The notes under the pieces: generated by a model
What the model was told of the DNA's origin: nothing
What the model saw: only the letters and a program-made list of their open reading frames with translations
Database searches by the model: none
Program-made: the position numbers and the translations under genes
In this document: one piece after another, positions 51,327-58,934 of the stretch
How the letters are laid out: every line of letters begins with the position of its first letter
How positions within the stretch are numbered: the stretch's first letter is position 1
Assembly: GCF_000716435.1 (NCBI RefSeq)
Contig: NZ_JNWO01000041.1
Coordinates: 1 to 58,934 of the forward strand
Origin: Streptomyces xylophagus
GTDB lineage: Bacteria; Actinomycetota; Actinomycetes; Streptomycetales; Streptomycetaceae
Direction of reading: 5' to 3'
Length of the DNA stretch: 58,934 nt

Positions 51327-52904
51327 ATGGAACCCGTTTTCGCCGACTTCTCCAGCAACCCGGCCCAGCTCTCGAACGCCGTGGTCACCCACCACCGTTG
51401 CGGCATCGCTTCCTCACACCTCGCGCTGGGTGCCGGCGGTCACATCAAGGTGGACTTCACGGTCGATGGGCGGGAGGAGAACGACGAGGTCGTCGTCACG
51501 GTCACCGTTCTCGGGACGAGCGCTCCGATGGACGTCCTGCTCAACGGCAAGGCCCTCGCGGAGCAGTTGGCGATACCGGCGGACGGAACGCACAGCGACC
51601 CGCAGGACATCGTCCTCAGTGCACCGGGGGGACTGCTGGCCACCGGTGCCAACGTTCTCGAGGTACGCAGTCCGGAGGGCTCGGACGCACTGCTGCGGCT
51701 GCGCGCCGTGACCGTGGTCCCCGCACACGATCGAGACCAGGCGGAGCGCGCCAGGGCGGCCCGGGCGGCCAACCGGTCCGTCATCGCCTTCAGTGCCGAG
51801 GTCCGTGCTCCCGGCGCCACCGCCTGGCAGCCCGCGCCCCGACTGCTCGTCCACATCGACATGGGCGAGCGTGCCATGCCCGCGCACCTCGCGTGGCGCG
51901 GGGCGGACGGCTCGGAGGCGGCGATCGGGCTGCGCGCGGACCTGACCGGTTTCCTGGGACACCGCAGGACCGCCGACGGCGCGGTCACCGAGTACCGCGG
52001 CTCGCTCGCCGACCGCTGGGCCTACCCCGAGGGCACGACCGCGGCCCGGCTGCACCGGTTCTCCACCGAGGAGGGGCATGGCGGCACCTGGTCCCCCTCC
52101 GGCGAGCTGCGGTTGCTGCTCGACGACGGAGGGGCGCCCGTGGAGCGCGTGTCCTGGACCGACCGGCGAGGCACCGCCGCCTCAGTTGTTCTGAGCTCCG
52201 CAGACAGTCCCGATGTGCGGAAACCCACCGGTGAACTGCGGGACATCACGCGTGCGGTGGTCGGCATCGAAGCGAGCGACGAGTTCGACGCGGCGGGCGA
52301 GGTCGCGGAGAACCTGCTCAGCAAGTCCCGGAGCAAATGGCTGGGGGACGGTGACTCCGCCGTGCTGGACTTCACCCTTGCGCACCCTGCCGCAGTCACC
52401 GTTTACCGGCTGACCTCGGCGAACGACGCCCCCGAGCGGGATCCGGAGGAGTGGGAACTCCAGGGATCGCACGACGGCGGTCACTGGACGACCGTGGACT
52501 CCCGCACCTGCGAACACTTCAGGCAGCGATACGAGACGAAGGAGTACTCCGTCGTCTCCCCCGCGTCCTACGCCCACTACCGTCTGAGCATCACCGACAA
52601 CCACGGCTCCGAGCAGACCCAGCTTTCCCGGGTCCAGTTCCTGGCCGCCGAGTCCACCGCCGGGCCGGCGCATGGCGCCGCCGACTTCACCGGCTACCGT
52701 ACCTCGGTCGGGGGCGACCCCGTTGGATACCGGGGTACGACCGTCCCTGGCCCCTGGTCCGACACCTCCAGCGGGCAGGAAGGCCAGGAAACTGGGCAAG
52801 CCCTGCAGAAGCTCCTCGCCGGTGACCTGGGCGAGACGGCCCGCGGCCTGGACAACGCCGCCCGGCTCATCGGCAAGCTGGCGGCATACCTGCAAAATTC
52901 CTGA
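51327..52904 (+). CDS. F5/8-type C (discoidin) domain protein, no signal peptide
   Basis: 525 residues. Residues 1-135 form a beta-sandwich-like domain (HLALGAGGHIKVDFTVDGRE). Residues 145-300 form a second beta-rich domain (LVHIDMGERAMPAHLAWRGA). Residues 310-445 match the discoidin fold (ENLLSKSRSKWLGDGDSAVL, VYRLTSANDAPERDPEEWEL, YAHYRLSITDNHGSEQTQLS, VQFLA). The tail is helical. Discoidin domains bind glycans or lipids, usually outside cells, but no signal peptide or membrane helix is present, so it may act inside the cell or leave by another route. A damage-type promoter precedes it. Confidence 0.83.
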   Translation: MEPVFADFSSNPAQLSNAVVTHHRCGIASSHLALGAGGHIKVDFTVDGREENDEVVVTVTVLGTSAPMDVLLNGKALAEQLAIPADGTHSDPQDIVLSAPGGLLATGANVLEVRSPEGSDALLRLRAVTVVPAHDRDQAERARAARAANRSVIAFSAEVRAPGATAWQPAPRLLVHIDMGERAMPAHLAWRGADGSEAAIGLRADLTGFLGHRRTADGAVTEYRGSLADRWAYPEGTTAARLHRFSTEEGHGGTWSPSGELRLLLDDGGAPVERVSWTDRRGTAASVVLSSADSPDVRKPTGELRDITRAVVGIEASDEFDAAGEVAENLLSKSRSKWLGDGDSAVLDFTLAHPAAVTVYRLTSANDAPERDPEEWELQGSHDGGHWTTVDSRTCEHFRQRYETKEYSVVSPASYAHYRLSITDNHGSEQTQLSRVQFLAAESTAGPAHGAADFTGYRTSVGGDPVGYRGTTVPGPWSDTSSGQEGQETGQALQKLLAGDLGETARGLDNAARLIGKLAAYLQNS

Positions 52905-52977
52905 AGCGCTGGCGCCGCACCGGCGAGTTCGAGGAATCGTCGCCGGCACCGTGGCCGGTTGATCAGGCCGCGGGCAG

Positions 52978-53027
52978 TGTGTGCAGCACGCTCGGCCGAG
53001 GCTGCCCGGCCGAGCGTGCTGCACACA
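52978..53027. terminator. 21-bp perfect hairpin after the discoidin gene
   Basis: Positions 52978-52998 are exactly complementary to 53007-53027 with an 8-base loop. The arm begins TGTGTGCAGCACGCTCGG. It is 73 bases past the stop codon. Confidence 0.85.
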
Positions 53028-53140
53028 CAGGGCAAACAGGGCCACTCCGAGGCCTGACCCGGCCCAGTGCCGCAGCGTCAGCCTCCGCCTACCGCCCCAC
53101 GGCTGTAGGTGATGGCACTCTTGCCACTAGAATTGACACC

Positions 53141-53326
53141 ATGACTGCCATCACTTTGCGGATCCCCGACGCCATGGACAAACAACTGCGCGACGCCGCC
53201 GCCGGCGCCCCCTCCCTCAACGACTACATCGTGCGAGCCGTGCGACGTCAGATGACCCTCGATGCCGCGCGCAAGCTCGCCTCCATCGCCCCCCTCGACC
53301 TGGCAGGCGAAGGCGACGCCCTGTGA
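53141..53326 (+). CDS. Ribbon-helix-helix antitoxin
   Basis: 61 residues. The start TAITLRIPDAMDKQLRDAAA is a typical beta-strand and first helix of an RHH repressor; LNDYIVRAVRRQM is the second helix. The C-terminus would wrap the toxin. RHH antitoxins bind their own promoter; GGCACTCTTGCCACTAGAATTGACACC-type sequence directly before the ATG may be the operator region (partial half sites only). The stop overlaps the toxin start by GTGA. Confidence 0.83.
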   Translation: MTAITLRIPDAMDKQLRDAAAGAPSLNDYIVRAVRRQMTLDAARKLASIAPLDLAGEGDAL

Positions 53327-53634
53327 TCATCCGCAAGGGCGACGTCTGGGACGTCGACACCGGGAAAGGCACGCGCACCGTTCTCGTCGTCAGCCTCGAC
53401 GGACTCGCCGACGCTTACGGTGCTGTCGTCGTCCTGGTCCTGCATGCCCCGGCACAGCACCCCGACACTGCGATGAGCGTTCGTCTGACCACTCCCGTCG
53501 ATGCCTCCGCCGTCGCCGTCAATCTCCTACAGCTCTCCACCCTCCGCTTCGAAACCGGCACAGCGCACGGAAACATCGGCCCCGAACAGCAAGAACTCGT
53601 CGACAACGCACTTCGCGCCGTCCTCGACCTCTGA
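53323..53634 (+). CDS. MazF/PemK-like toxin
   Basis: 103 residues from GTG 53323, overlapping the antitoxin stop. A short beta-barrel protein with the MazF-type beginning IIRKGDVWDVDTGKGTRTVL followed by VVSLDGL and a C-terminal helix EQQELVDNALRAVLDL. Toxins of this family cut mRNA at short sequences. The usual conserved Arg of the first loop is present, but the Ser/Thr position is less clear, so family assignment is moderate. Paired with the RHH antitoxin. Confidence 0.75.
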   Translation: MIIRKGDVWDVDTGKGTRTVLVVSLDGLADAYGAVVVLVLHAPAQHPDTAMSVRLTTPVDASAVAVNLLQLSTLRFETGTAHGNIGPEQQELVDNALRAVLDL

Positions 53635-53795
53635 CCCCACGACCGCCATCACCGGCAGCCCAGAGGAAAAGCAGACGTCAGAGCGTCCGTCGTCCGGACG
53701 ACACGGCAATGGGTCGTTTCCATAAGACCACGCCTTATGACGGTCTTCGTCAGTTTGATCCGCTTCCCCGGGATGTGCGCTTTTACGCTCAAGAG

Positions 53796-56741
53796 TCAAG
53801 GCTTCATCGGGTAACTGTCTGCCGACGAGGGCGTCTCCAGCCGGTTCTGAACTTCGGCACCGATACAGCGCCCGAGGGTCTGGTAAGCGTCGAATTGCTC
53901 GTGGTCGAACCACTGGTCGCTCGTGCTGTCACGGGGGAAGACCGGGTGGGCTGCCGCGTAGGAAAGCAGTTGGTACGGCAGATCGCCAGTCAGCGTCGCA
54001 CGAGCGACGATCAGCCTTCCCTCTCTGCCAGTCCACGTGGTTTGGCCTTTTTCGCCCTTGATCTCCAAGTCCTTGGGATAGGTGATGGTTCCGGTGATCA
54101 CGGCTGTCTTGGACAGTCGTGTGTTGATGTCCGACAGGATGCTGGGCGGCGAGAGTGGTTTGCCGCTGCCGGGGATCAGCGTCTCTGGGTGGTCCAGGGT
54201 GATGGTGACGCCGAGTTCTTCGTATGCCAGGGCGATGGCTTCGGCCAGGGTGGTGGCGAAAGGTGGTGTGTCGCCGCTGGCGTCGATGCAGATCGCCGTC
54301 CGGACGCCCTGGCGTAGCAGTTCGACGAGGCCGAGGTTTTCGTAGTGGCCGCCGTCAGTGACGAGGAGCAGGCGGTCATCCATCGGGTAGCGGCCGAAAA
54401 CCTCGCGCAGCAGATAGGGCAGCCGCCGGATCGAGGGTGGAGGCGACAACCACCATGGGGCGTCGTCTGCCCATCGCTCGGCCAACGCGGAGGGGTTCGG
54501 CAGCCAGCTGCCCAGGCGAGCGTTGGACAGGGCAAAGAAGGTCTGGAAGGCGCGGGCTTGAGCGCCCATGGCCGAGGCGAACGCGGCCCCGGAGATCGCC
54601 ATGGCCGACTGAACGGTCAGGTCTCGGGCGATGTGCTGCTTGGTTTGCGTCTCCAAGCACGCGGTGCAGGCGTAGCCGACATCGGGGCTTCCGACGTAGT
54701 CGCGGGAGAAGGTGAAGGACACCGCTCGCCGGCCGGGAGGCGTACGGCTGGCGCCCGAGAGGTTGGCTGCCGCGGCGAAGATGACCTGGGGGAACTTGGA
54801 ACGCTTGCCGCCGTAAGTGCTGAGCGTCGTGGTCTCGGTGTCGAAGTTGTACGGCTCGGCGATCTGGACACCCGGTTGACCAGGATCCTCGCTGCGGCGG
54901 ACGGCGAAGCACGAGGCAAGGCGGCGGCGATAGAAGGGGTGCAGACTCATCCAAGTCTGGTCCAGGCTGGAGCCGAGGACCAGCAGGATCCCGGGAACGG
55001 CGACCTGCGCCCACGTCGGCCAGGACCACCCGGTGGCCGTGGACCATCCCAGCAGGAGCAGGAAGCCGGCTGCCAGCAGGGCGAGCACGGCCCAGACCAG
55101 CAGGTATTGGGTGAAGCCGTTGGGGACGGCTCGGGCCAGGCCGGGTTTACCGCGGAGTAGGTCGGTGATTTTGGACAGGCCGCTGCGCAGCGTCTGACGC
55201 CGCCTCCACAGGGTGGTGATGAGCGCGATCGCATAGCTGATCAGGATGGTCGCGCCGATGCCTGCACCTGTCTGGGGGCGGCTGACTTTGAGCTGGAGTT
55301 GGAGGTGGATAGTCCACCAGGACAGCAGCGGTACGAGGATCACCGTGGTGGCCAGCGCTACGGCGAGAACGACCAGTAGACGGAAGGCTCTGGCGAAGAA
55401 GATCCCGAGTTTTTCCTTACGGGACCACGTGGTGGCGAAGAGCCAGATCAGCCAGGTGCCAGCGGCGGCGGCGAACAGGCCGAGGACGGCCCACACGGCC
55501 GGATGCCGAAAGACGGGCCGTGGAAGTGGGGTGCAGTGGTTCGGGCAGAAGCGGGTGCCGGGGGCGGCCAGGTGATTCAGGTCGGTGACCGGTACAAGGT
55601 GATAGGCCCAGCTCAGGCCAAGGCCCAGCAGGGCGGTGGCGGTACCCAGCAGGAACAGTGAGGCGAGCAGACCACGCAGCAGCACGCCGAGCGCGACGAG
55701 CCACTCCCCCGTGCCGTCGGCGACGTACTTGGAGTGCCGGCGCAGATGGTCTTCTTCGACCGAGCCGGGTTCGAAGGCGTTCCCGGTCGACGGGCCGACG
55801 CTTTCCCCCTCCTTGTCGGACAACGCCAGCTGCATGGCACCCACGGCGTAGCCGCCGCCGGAGACCGAGACCAGGTAGCTGGCCTTCGTTAGAGTTTTTC
55901 GCAGCGCCTGGAGGGCGCCCAGCGTCACGCAGGCGGACCGGATTCCGCCTCCGGAGACGCAGATGCCGGTGTCCGCGTTCTGGCGTCCGGGGGCCGTCGT
56001 ACCCTCATAGCGCCAGTGCGACGGTGTCTCTTGCGGAGCGTCGTACTTGTTGTCGGGAATGGTCGGCCACGGTGTTCCGTCCGGCTCCAGAGCAACGGGC
56101 CACGACGGAACTACGGCCGGACGGTCGTTCCCATGGCGTCTTTTGCAAGTGACGGTCGCGGTAGTCGGGTCTGCCTGCGGTTGACGTCGCAGCCGTCGCC
56201 GCACAGTCGGAAGGGCTACGCGTCCAGCGCGCGACAAGGCGATGAGCCACTGGTAGAGGGCCAGGATCGTAAGCATGGCGATCAGCCACTTGAGGGCCGC
56301 CAGTCCGGCCGCCATGGCGAACCAGCCGTTTCCTGCCTGCTCCTGGCCAAGACCCAAGCCGTGTTTGATCAGGGAGTTCTCCCCCGCACCGCAGAGGCCA
56401 CCCACCGCCGTCACGATCATCGCCAGCACCGCGACGTACCGTCCACGCTTGCTGGGGAAGGTGAAATAGCTCAACCAGAAGATCAACAGGAGACTGATCG
56501 TGCAGCACGCGACGAGGGTGTAATACGCCGTCAGTGCATCCTGGCAGGCAGACAGGCGTCTTTCGCAGATGGCGAAGGCCTGGTCGGCCGATCCTGCCAA
56601 TTGCAGCCGGGCCAGGCCCACTCGTGGTGCCTCGGCCAGGAAATACCAAAGGCCGCCAACCGCTGGCAGGACAGCACCAACTGCCCAGAAAAACGCAGTA
56701 GTTGCTTCGATCCGGCGCTGTGGCTTCTCCGTTGAGGGCAT
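53796..56741 (-). CDS. Multi-pass membrane protein with patatin-like hydrolase domain
   Basis: 981 residues from ATG 56741, with AAGGAG eight bases upstream. About nine to ten membrane helices: four at 15-170 and five or six at 345-595. A patatin-like fold is split by the second set: oxyanion loop SGGGIRS (263-269), nucleophile Ser294 in LVSVSGGGY, and Asp796 in VTDGGHYENLGL as the catalytic Asp. Patatins hydrolyse membrane lipids. The usual GxSxG has Ser in the first Gly position. The split, membrane-embedded arrangement is unusual for the family and suggests a regulated membrane lipase; effector use is possible but unproven. Confidence 0.83.
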   Translation of the reverse strand: MPSTEKPQRRIEATTAFFWAVGAVLPAVGGLWYFLAEAPRVGLARLQLAGSADQAFAICERRLSACQDALTAYYTLVACCTISLLLIFWLSYFTFPSKRGRYVAVLAMIVTAVGGLCGAGENSLIKHGLGLGQEQAGNGWFAMAAGLAALKWLIAMLTILALYQWLIALSRAGRVALPTVRRRLRRQPQADPTTATVTCKRRHGNDRPAVVPSWPVALEPDGTPWPTIPDNKYDAPQETPSHWRYEGTTAPGRQNADTGICVSGGGIRSACVTLGALQALRKTLTKASYLVSVSGGGYAVGAMQLALSDKEGESVGPSTGNAFEPGSVEEDHLRRHSKYVADGTGEWLVALGVLLRGLLASLFLLGTATALLGLGLSWAYHLVPVTDLNHLAAPGTRFCPNHCTPLPRPVFRHPAVWAVLGLFAAAAGTWLIWLFATTWSRKEKLGIFFARAFRLLVVLAVALATTVILVPLLSWWTIHLQLQLKVSRPQTGAGIGATILISYAIALITTLWRRRQTLRSGLSKITDLLRGKPGLARAVPNGFTQYLLVWAVLALLAAGFLLLLGWSTATGWSWPTWAQVAVPGILLVLGSSLDQTWMSLHPFYRRRLASCFAVRRSEDPGQPGVQIAEPYNFDTETTTLSTYGGKRSKFPQVIFAAAANLSGASRTPPGRRAVSFTFSRDYVGSPDVGYACTACLETQTKQHIARDLTVQSAMAISGAAFASAMGAQARAFQTFFALSNARLGSWLPNPSALAERWADDAPWWLSPPPSIRRLPYLLREVFGRYPMDDRLLLVTDGGHYENLGLVELLRQGVRTAICIDASGDTPPFATTLAEAIALAYEELGVTITLDHPETLIPGSGKPLSPPSILSDINTRLSKTAVITGTITYPKDLEIKGEKGQTTWTGREGRLIVARATLTGDLPYQLLSYAAAHPVFPRDSTSDQWFDHEQFDAYQTLGRCIGAEVQNRLETPSSADSYPMKP

Positions 56742-56885
56742 ACGAGCCACTCCTTGAAGGTGGGTCGTGCTGGGTGACGCCATGTGCTGTCGCCAACGGG
56801 GACGAGGTCGCCGAGCAGGAGGTGACGAGCCGTTCGATCGCGGCGGTACAAGCTGAGACAGCCCCTACCGCCGCGATCAAGGAAC

Positions 56886-57113
56886 CTACGAGGAGTCGTC
56901 GTCCGATTCCGGCGCGGTCGCAGTGCGCTCCTTCTCGACCTTGGCCTCGGCGTCCAGTTGTTGCATCCGGCGGTGAACGATCTCGCGCAGGCTTTCACCG
57001 TGAGGCCCGGTCGGCGCCGCGCCACCGGGCGCAGCCGCGCCGGAGGTGAGCTGGTCGATTACTTCCTGGAGCTCGTCTGCACGGTCCTGGCCACGTTTCT
57101 CATCACCCGCCAT
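56886..57113 (-). CDS. Small charged protein
   Basis: 75 residues from ATG 57113, with GGAGG seven bases upstream. Helical and charged (DEKRGQDRADELQEVIDQLT, HRRMQQLDAEAKVEKERTAT) with a Gly/Ala/Pro linker. It sits between the HExxE protein gene (45 bases upstream) and the patatin-like gene on the same strand, so the three may form one operon. Function unknown. Confidence 0.65.
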   Translation of the reverse strand: MAGDEKRGQDRADELQEVIDQLTSGAAAPGGAAPTGPHGESLREIVHRRMQQLDAEAKVEKERTATAPESDDDSS

Positions 57114-57158
57114 GGTGCGCCCTCCGTCCTGGGCGGCCTGGTGCTGCTGGGCATTGTT

Positions 57159-58028
57159 CTACTCGCCGCCTTCCCAGGTGCCCTCGACGACAGGCTGGGA
57201 CTGCAGTTCCTCGATTCGGCCGCTCCACCGGTCGGCACGAGCTGCGGTGGCTTCCTTCACCGCGGCTGTCCGGGTGAGAGCGGTGGCGAAGAGCGCCGAC
57301 TGCGGACCGCTGTTGGCGATGCGCGAGATGGTCTGGGTGCGTGAGTCGATGGCGGAGCGCAGGCTGCCGGCCCGGGCGGTCAGGCGGCCCAGGTCGCGGA
57401 ACACTGGCTCCTGTGTGCCGAACCAGACCTGCTGCCACCAGTGGTCGCCGACCGGGTCGTGCCAGCTGATGTACCCACCGGAAAGGATCTTGCGGGGGCC
57501 GTCGACGGCGCCGGTGAAGCTGTAGCGCACCCCTGGCGCAGCAACGGGGTCATAGAAGTTCGGGGTGAAGAAGTCCGACACCAGCAGGCCGTTGATGGTG
57601 TAGCCGTTCTCCGGGGCCTCCGACGGGTCGGCGACCTCGACCAGGAACTCCACCACGCCTTGGCCGGGCTTGGGGGACTGACCGGCGACGAGCCGGTTGC
57701 CGCCGGGGTCGCCGAGCATCTCCAGCATTTCGTGACTGGCGGTCAACGACCAGCTGTCGCTGTACTCAATCAGCGAGAGGGGCTGCCCGTTGTGGTCGAG
57801 GTGGACGCCGGCGGCTCCGGGCTGCTGGATGTCGTCCTTGACGATCATGGGCCAGTAGCCGGGTGGAACATCGTGGAGGGAGTCGAACGCGTCGACGGTG
57901 GCATGGACGTTCCAGATCGGAGCGAAGTCCCGCATCGCCTGTTTCTGCAAGGCTGCGGCCACCCGGTTGAGCTGGGAGGCGGTGATCTGGCTGGTCTGGG
58001 ACACCAGGGCGAGGTTGATGACGAGCAT
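57159..58028 (-). CDS. Putative metallohydrolase-like protein with HExxE motif
   Basis: 289 residues from ATG 58028, with AGGAG six bases upstream. The motif SLTASHEMLEMLGDPGG (His99, Glu100, Glu103, Asp107) looks like a zinc site, HExxE rather than HExxH. Flanking sequence GAAGVHLDHNGQPLSLIEYS and NGYTINGLLVSDFFTPNFYD is beta-rich. The C-terminal 80 residues form a coiled helix (LTARAGSLRSAIDSRTQTIS). No signal peptide. From memory similar proteins occur singly in many actinomycetes without assigned function. Confidence 0.75.
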   Translation of the reverse strand: MLVINLALVSQTSQITASQLNRVAAALQKQAMRDFAPIWNVHATVDAFDSLHDVPPGYWPMIVKDDIQQPGAAGVHLDHNGQPLSLIEYSDSWSLTASHEMLEMLGDPGGNRLVAGQSPKPGQGVVEFLVEVADPSEAPENGYTINGLLVSDFFTPNFYDPVAAPGVRYSFTGAVDGPRKILSGGYISWHDPVGDHWWQQVWFGTQEPVFRDLGRLTARAGSLRSAIDSRTQTISRIANSGPQSALFATALTRTAAVKEATAARADRWSGRIEELQSQPVVEGTWEGGE

Positions 58029-58094
58029 GCCGTACTCCTGTTCTGTGAGATCCGTGCCCGGGGCTGTTGCGCCGGACGGGCAACGCGCGCAGCG

Positions 58095-58934
58095 TCAGGT
58101 CAGTAGTCGGGAGAGGTGTCTGCCGTAGTCGGCGGGCAGGTTGCCCTCTTGGGCGAGGGCAGAAAGAAACGCGGCGTCGGCGCCGGCCGTCAGTCCGTCC
58201 AGGACGACAGGGGCCAGAGGTGCCGCGGCCGCAGCGAGACCTACCTCCGGTCCAGTCGGTCCTGTTTCTCCGGCAGCGGTGAGCAGGGGCAGGCGCGGGC
58301 GCAGTTCGGCTCCGGTGGGGGCGAGCTCGTCGAGGGCCAGCTGCCAGCGCACGCCATCTGTCGCGAAACCTGTCAGGGGTGGAGCTCCGTCGGCGCGAGC
58401 GGCGAGCGCAGGCAGGTCAGCCAGGGCCGTGGCCAGTCGATGCGTCGCCTCGGCCAAGGACAGCCCGGCCACGATGGGGTCGGCGTTCGCGTCCTGGAGG
58501 TGGACGACGCGCTCAACCGCCCCTGCCGACGGCACGTCTTCTACGGCTGCGTGCGGGTGGATCGCCCCGACCAGGTCACGGGTGCCGTAGCGGGCTGTGC
58601 CGTCGGCCAGGCGGGCGGCTTTGAGCTCGCCCAGCATTCCCTTGCTGCCGGAGACCGACCAGTCCGAGCCCAGCCCGATGAGCACGCCGGCCTTGCGGGC
58701 GGCGGCGATGTCGGCGGTCTGCCCGTACAGCAGCAGGTTCGACAGCGGCGACCACACCATCGAGCCGCCGTGACCGGCCAGAACCTGGAAGTCCTCGGCC
58801 TTCAGGCCGGTGCAGTGGATGCCGACCAGGTTCTCGTTGATCGCCCACTGGTCGTCCTTGAGTTTCAGGGCCAGGAAGTGGTCCCGAGCCGCCTGGTCTG
58901 TGCCCTCGGCCAGGTGGAGCAGCAGTCGGTGCGG
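58095..58934 (-). CDS. Amidohydrolase-family protein (5' end outside the window)
   Basis: 280 codons of the C-terminal part are present; the frame is open to the window edge. Metal-site features of the superfamily are visible: LLLHLAEGTD (His), VGIHCTGL (His), VWSPLSNLLLYGQTADIAA, and the metal Asp in VLIGLGSDWSVSG. These enzymes hydrolyse C-N or C-Cl bonds in small ring compounds. The last 100 residues are low-complexity Ala/Leu-rich. Located 67 bases upstream of the HExxE gene on the same strand. Confidence 0.85.
   Translation of the reverse strand, partial: PHRLLLHLAEGTDQAARDHFLALKLKDDQWAINENLVGIHCTGLKAEDFQVLAGHGGSMVWSPLSNLLLYGQTADIAAARKAGVLIGLGSDWSVSGSKGMLGELKAARLADGTARYGTRDLVGAIHPHAAVEDVPSAGAVERVVHLQDANADPIVAGLSLAEATHRLATALADLPALAARADGAPPLTGFATDGVRWQLALDELAPTGAELRPRLPLLTAAGETGPTGPEVGLAAAAAPLAPVVLDGLTAGADAAFLSALAQEGNLPADYGRHLSRLLT

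Noticed and set aside
1..58934. CRISPR arrays, tRNA or rRNA genes
   Set aside because: No regularly spaced repeats, no cloverleaf or CCA-type ends and no rRNA-like stretches were seen by eye; a covariance-model scan would be needed to exclude small RNAs.

Overview
The window is high-GC DNA with actinomycete codon usage (third positions almost always G or C), GTG starts and GGAGG-type ribosome sites. It looks like accessory DNA of a Streptomyces or close relative. A linear plasmid or chromosome arm is suggested by a DUF6009 relic, a plasmid/phage-type primase, a DnaQ-like exonuclease, a large ATPase/polymerase-like protein that recalls Streptomyces telomere-associated proteins, and two insertion sequences. 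No tRNA, rRNA or CRISPR array was seen.

Layout. 1-1,990: IS3-family element with a disrupted orfA, flanked by two gene fragments. 1,866-8,105 (minus): a CBASS-like anti-phage locus with a nuclease-SAVED effector, a CD-NTase, an E2-like protein, a ThiF-type E1, a JAMM isopeptidase and a second, MNT-like nucleotidyltransferase. Its last five genes run from the CD-NTase with mostly 4-7 base overlaps. 8,649-11,735: a 1,028-residue nuclease-like/helical-repeat protein. 12,061-17,628: winged-helix protein, caspase-HTH plus EACC1 pair, pentapeptide-repeat membrane protein, HTH/Nudix-like protein. 17,828-22,609: HAD hydrolase, IS5-family element with a passenger gene, truncated DUF6009 gene, frameshifted primase, membrane protein. 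22,802-30,663: WD40-HTH protein, two other HTH regulators and small unknowns. 30,692-42,437: mostly minus-strand plasmid-like block (Tap-like giant protein and partner, exonuclease, Cys-motif repeat protein, sigma factor), with a HEPN-like gene on the plus strand. 42,628-53,634: plus-strand nuclease-like gene, membrane proteins, a chimeric ORF, a discoidin-domain protein and a toxin-antitoxin pair. 53,796-58,934 (minus): multi-pass patatin-like protein, HExxE protein and the end of an amidohydrolase.

How the parts may work together. The core CBASS operon has everything needed to make a nucleotide second messenger and to attach and remove a conjugate. The SAVED gene just upstream supplies the nuclease that would sense the messenger. 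The operon is preceded by an exact match to the actinobacterial RecA-NDp/PafBC DNA-damage promoter (TTGTCAGTG-N8-TAGGCT, minus strand 6,236-6,214). Equivalent sites precede the discoidin-domain gene (exact) and the Cys-motif repeat gene (one base off in the first position), and a weaker one precedes the 1,028-residue gene. This suggests DNA damage may switch on several of these loci together. The SAVED gene has a separate upstream region with repeated GATCACTA operator-like sites.

Several genes are broken (IS3 orfA, IS5 transposase, primase, genes at 28,367, 42,628 and 45,061), some at homopolymer runs, so decay and sequencing error must both be considered.
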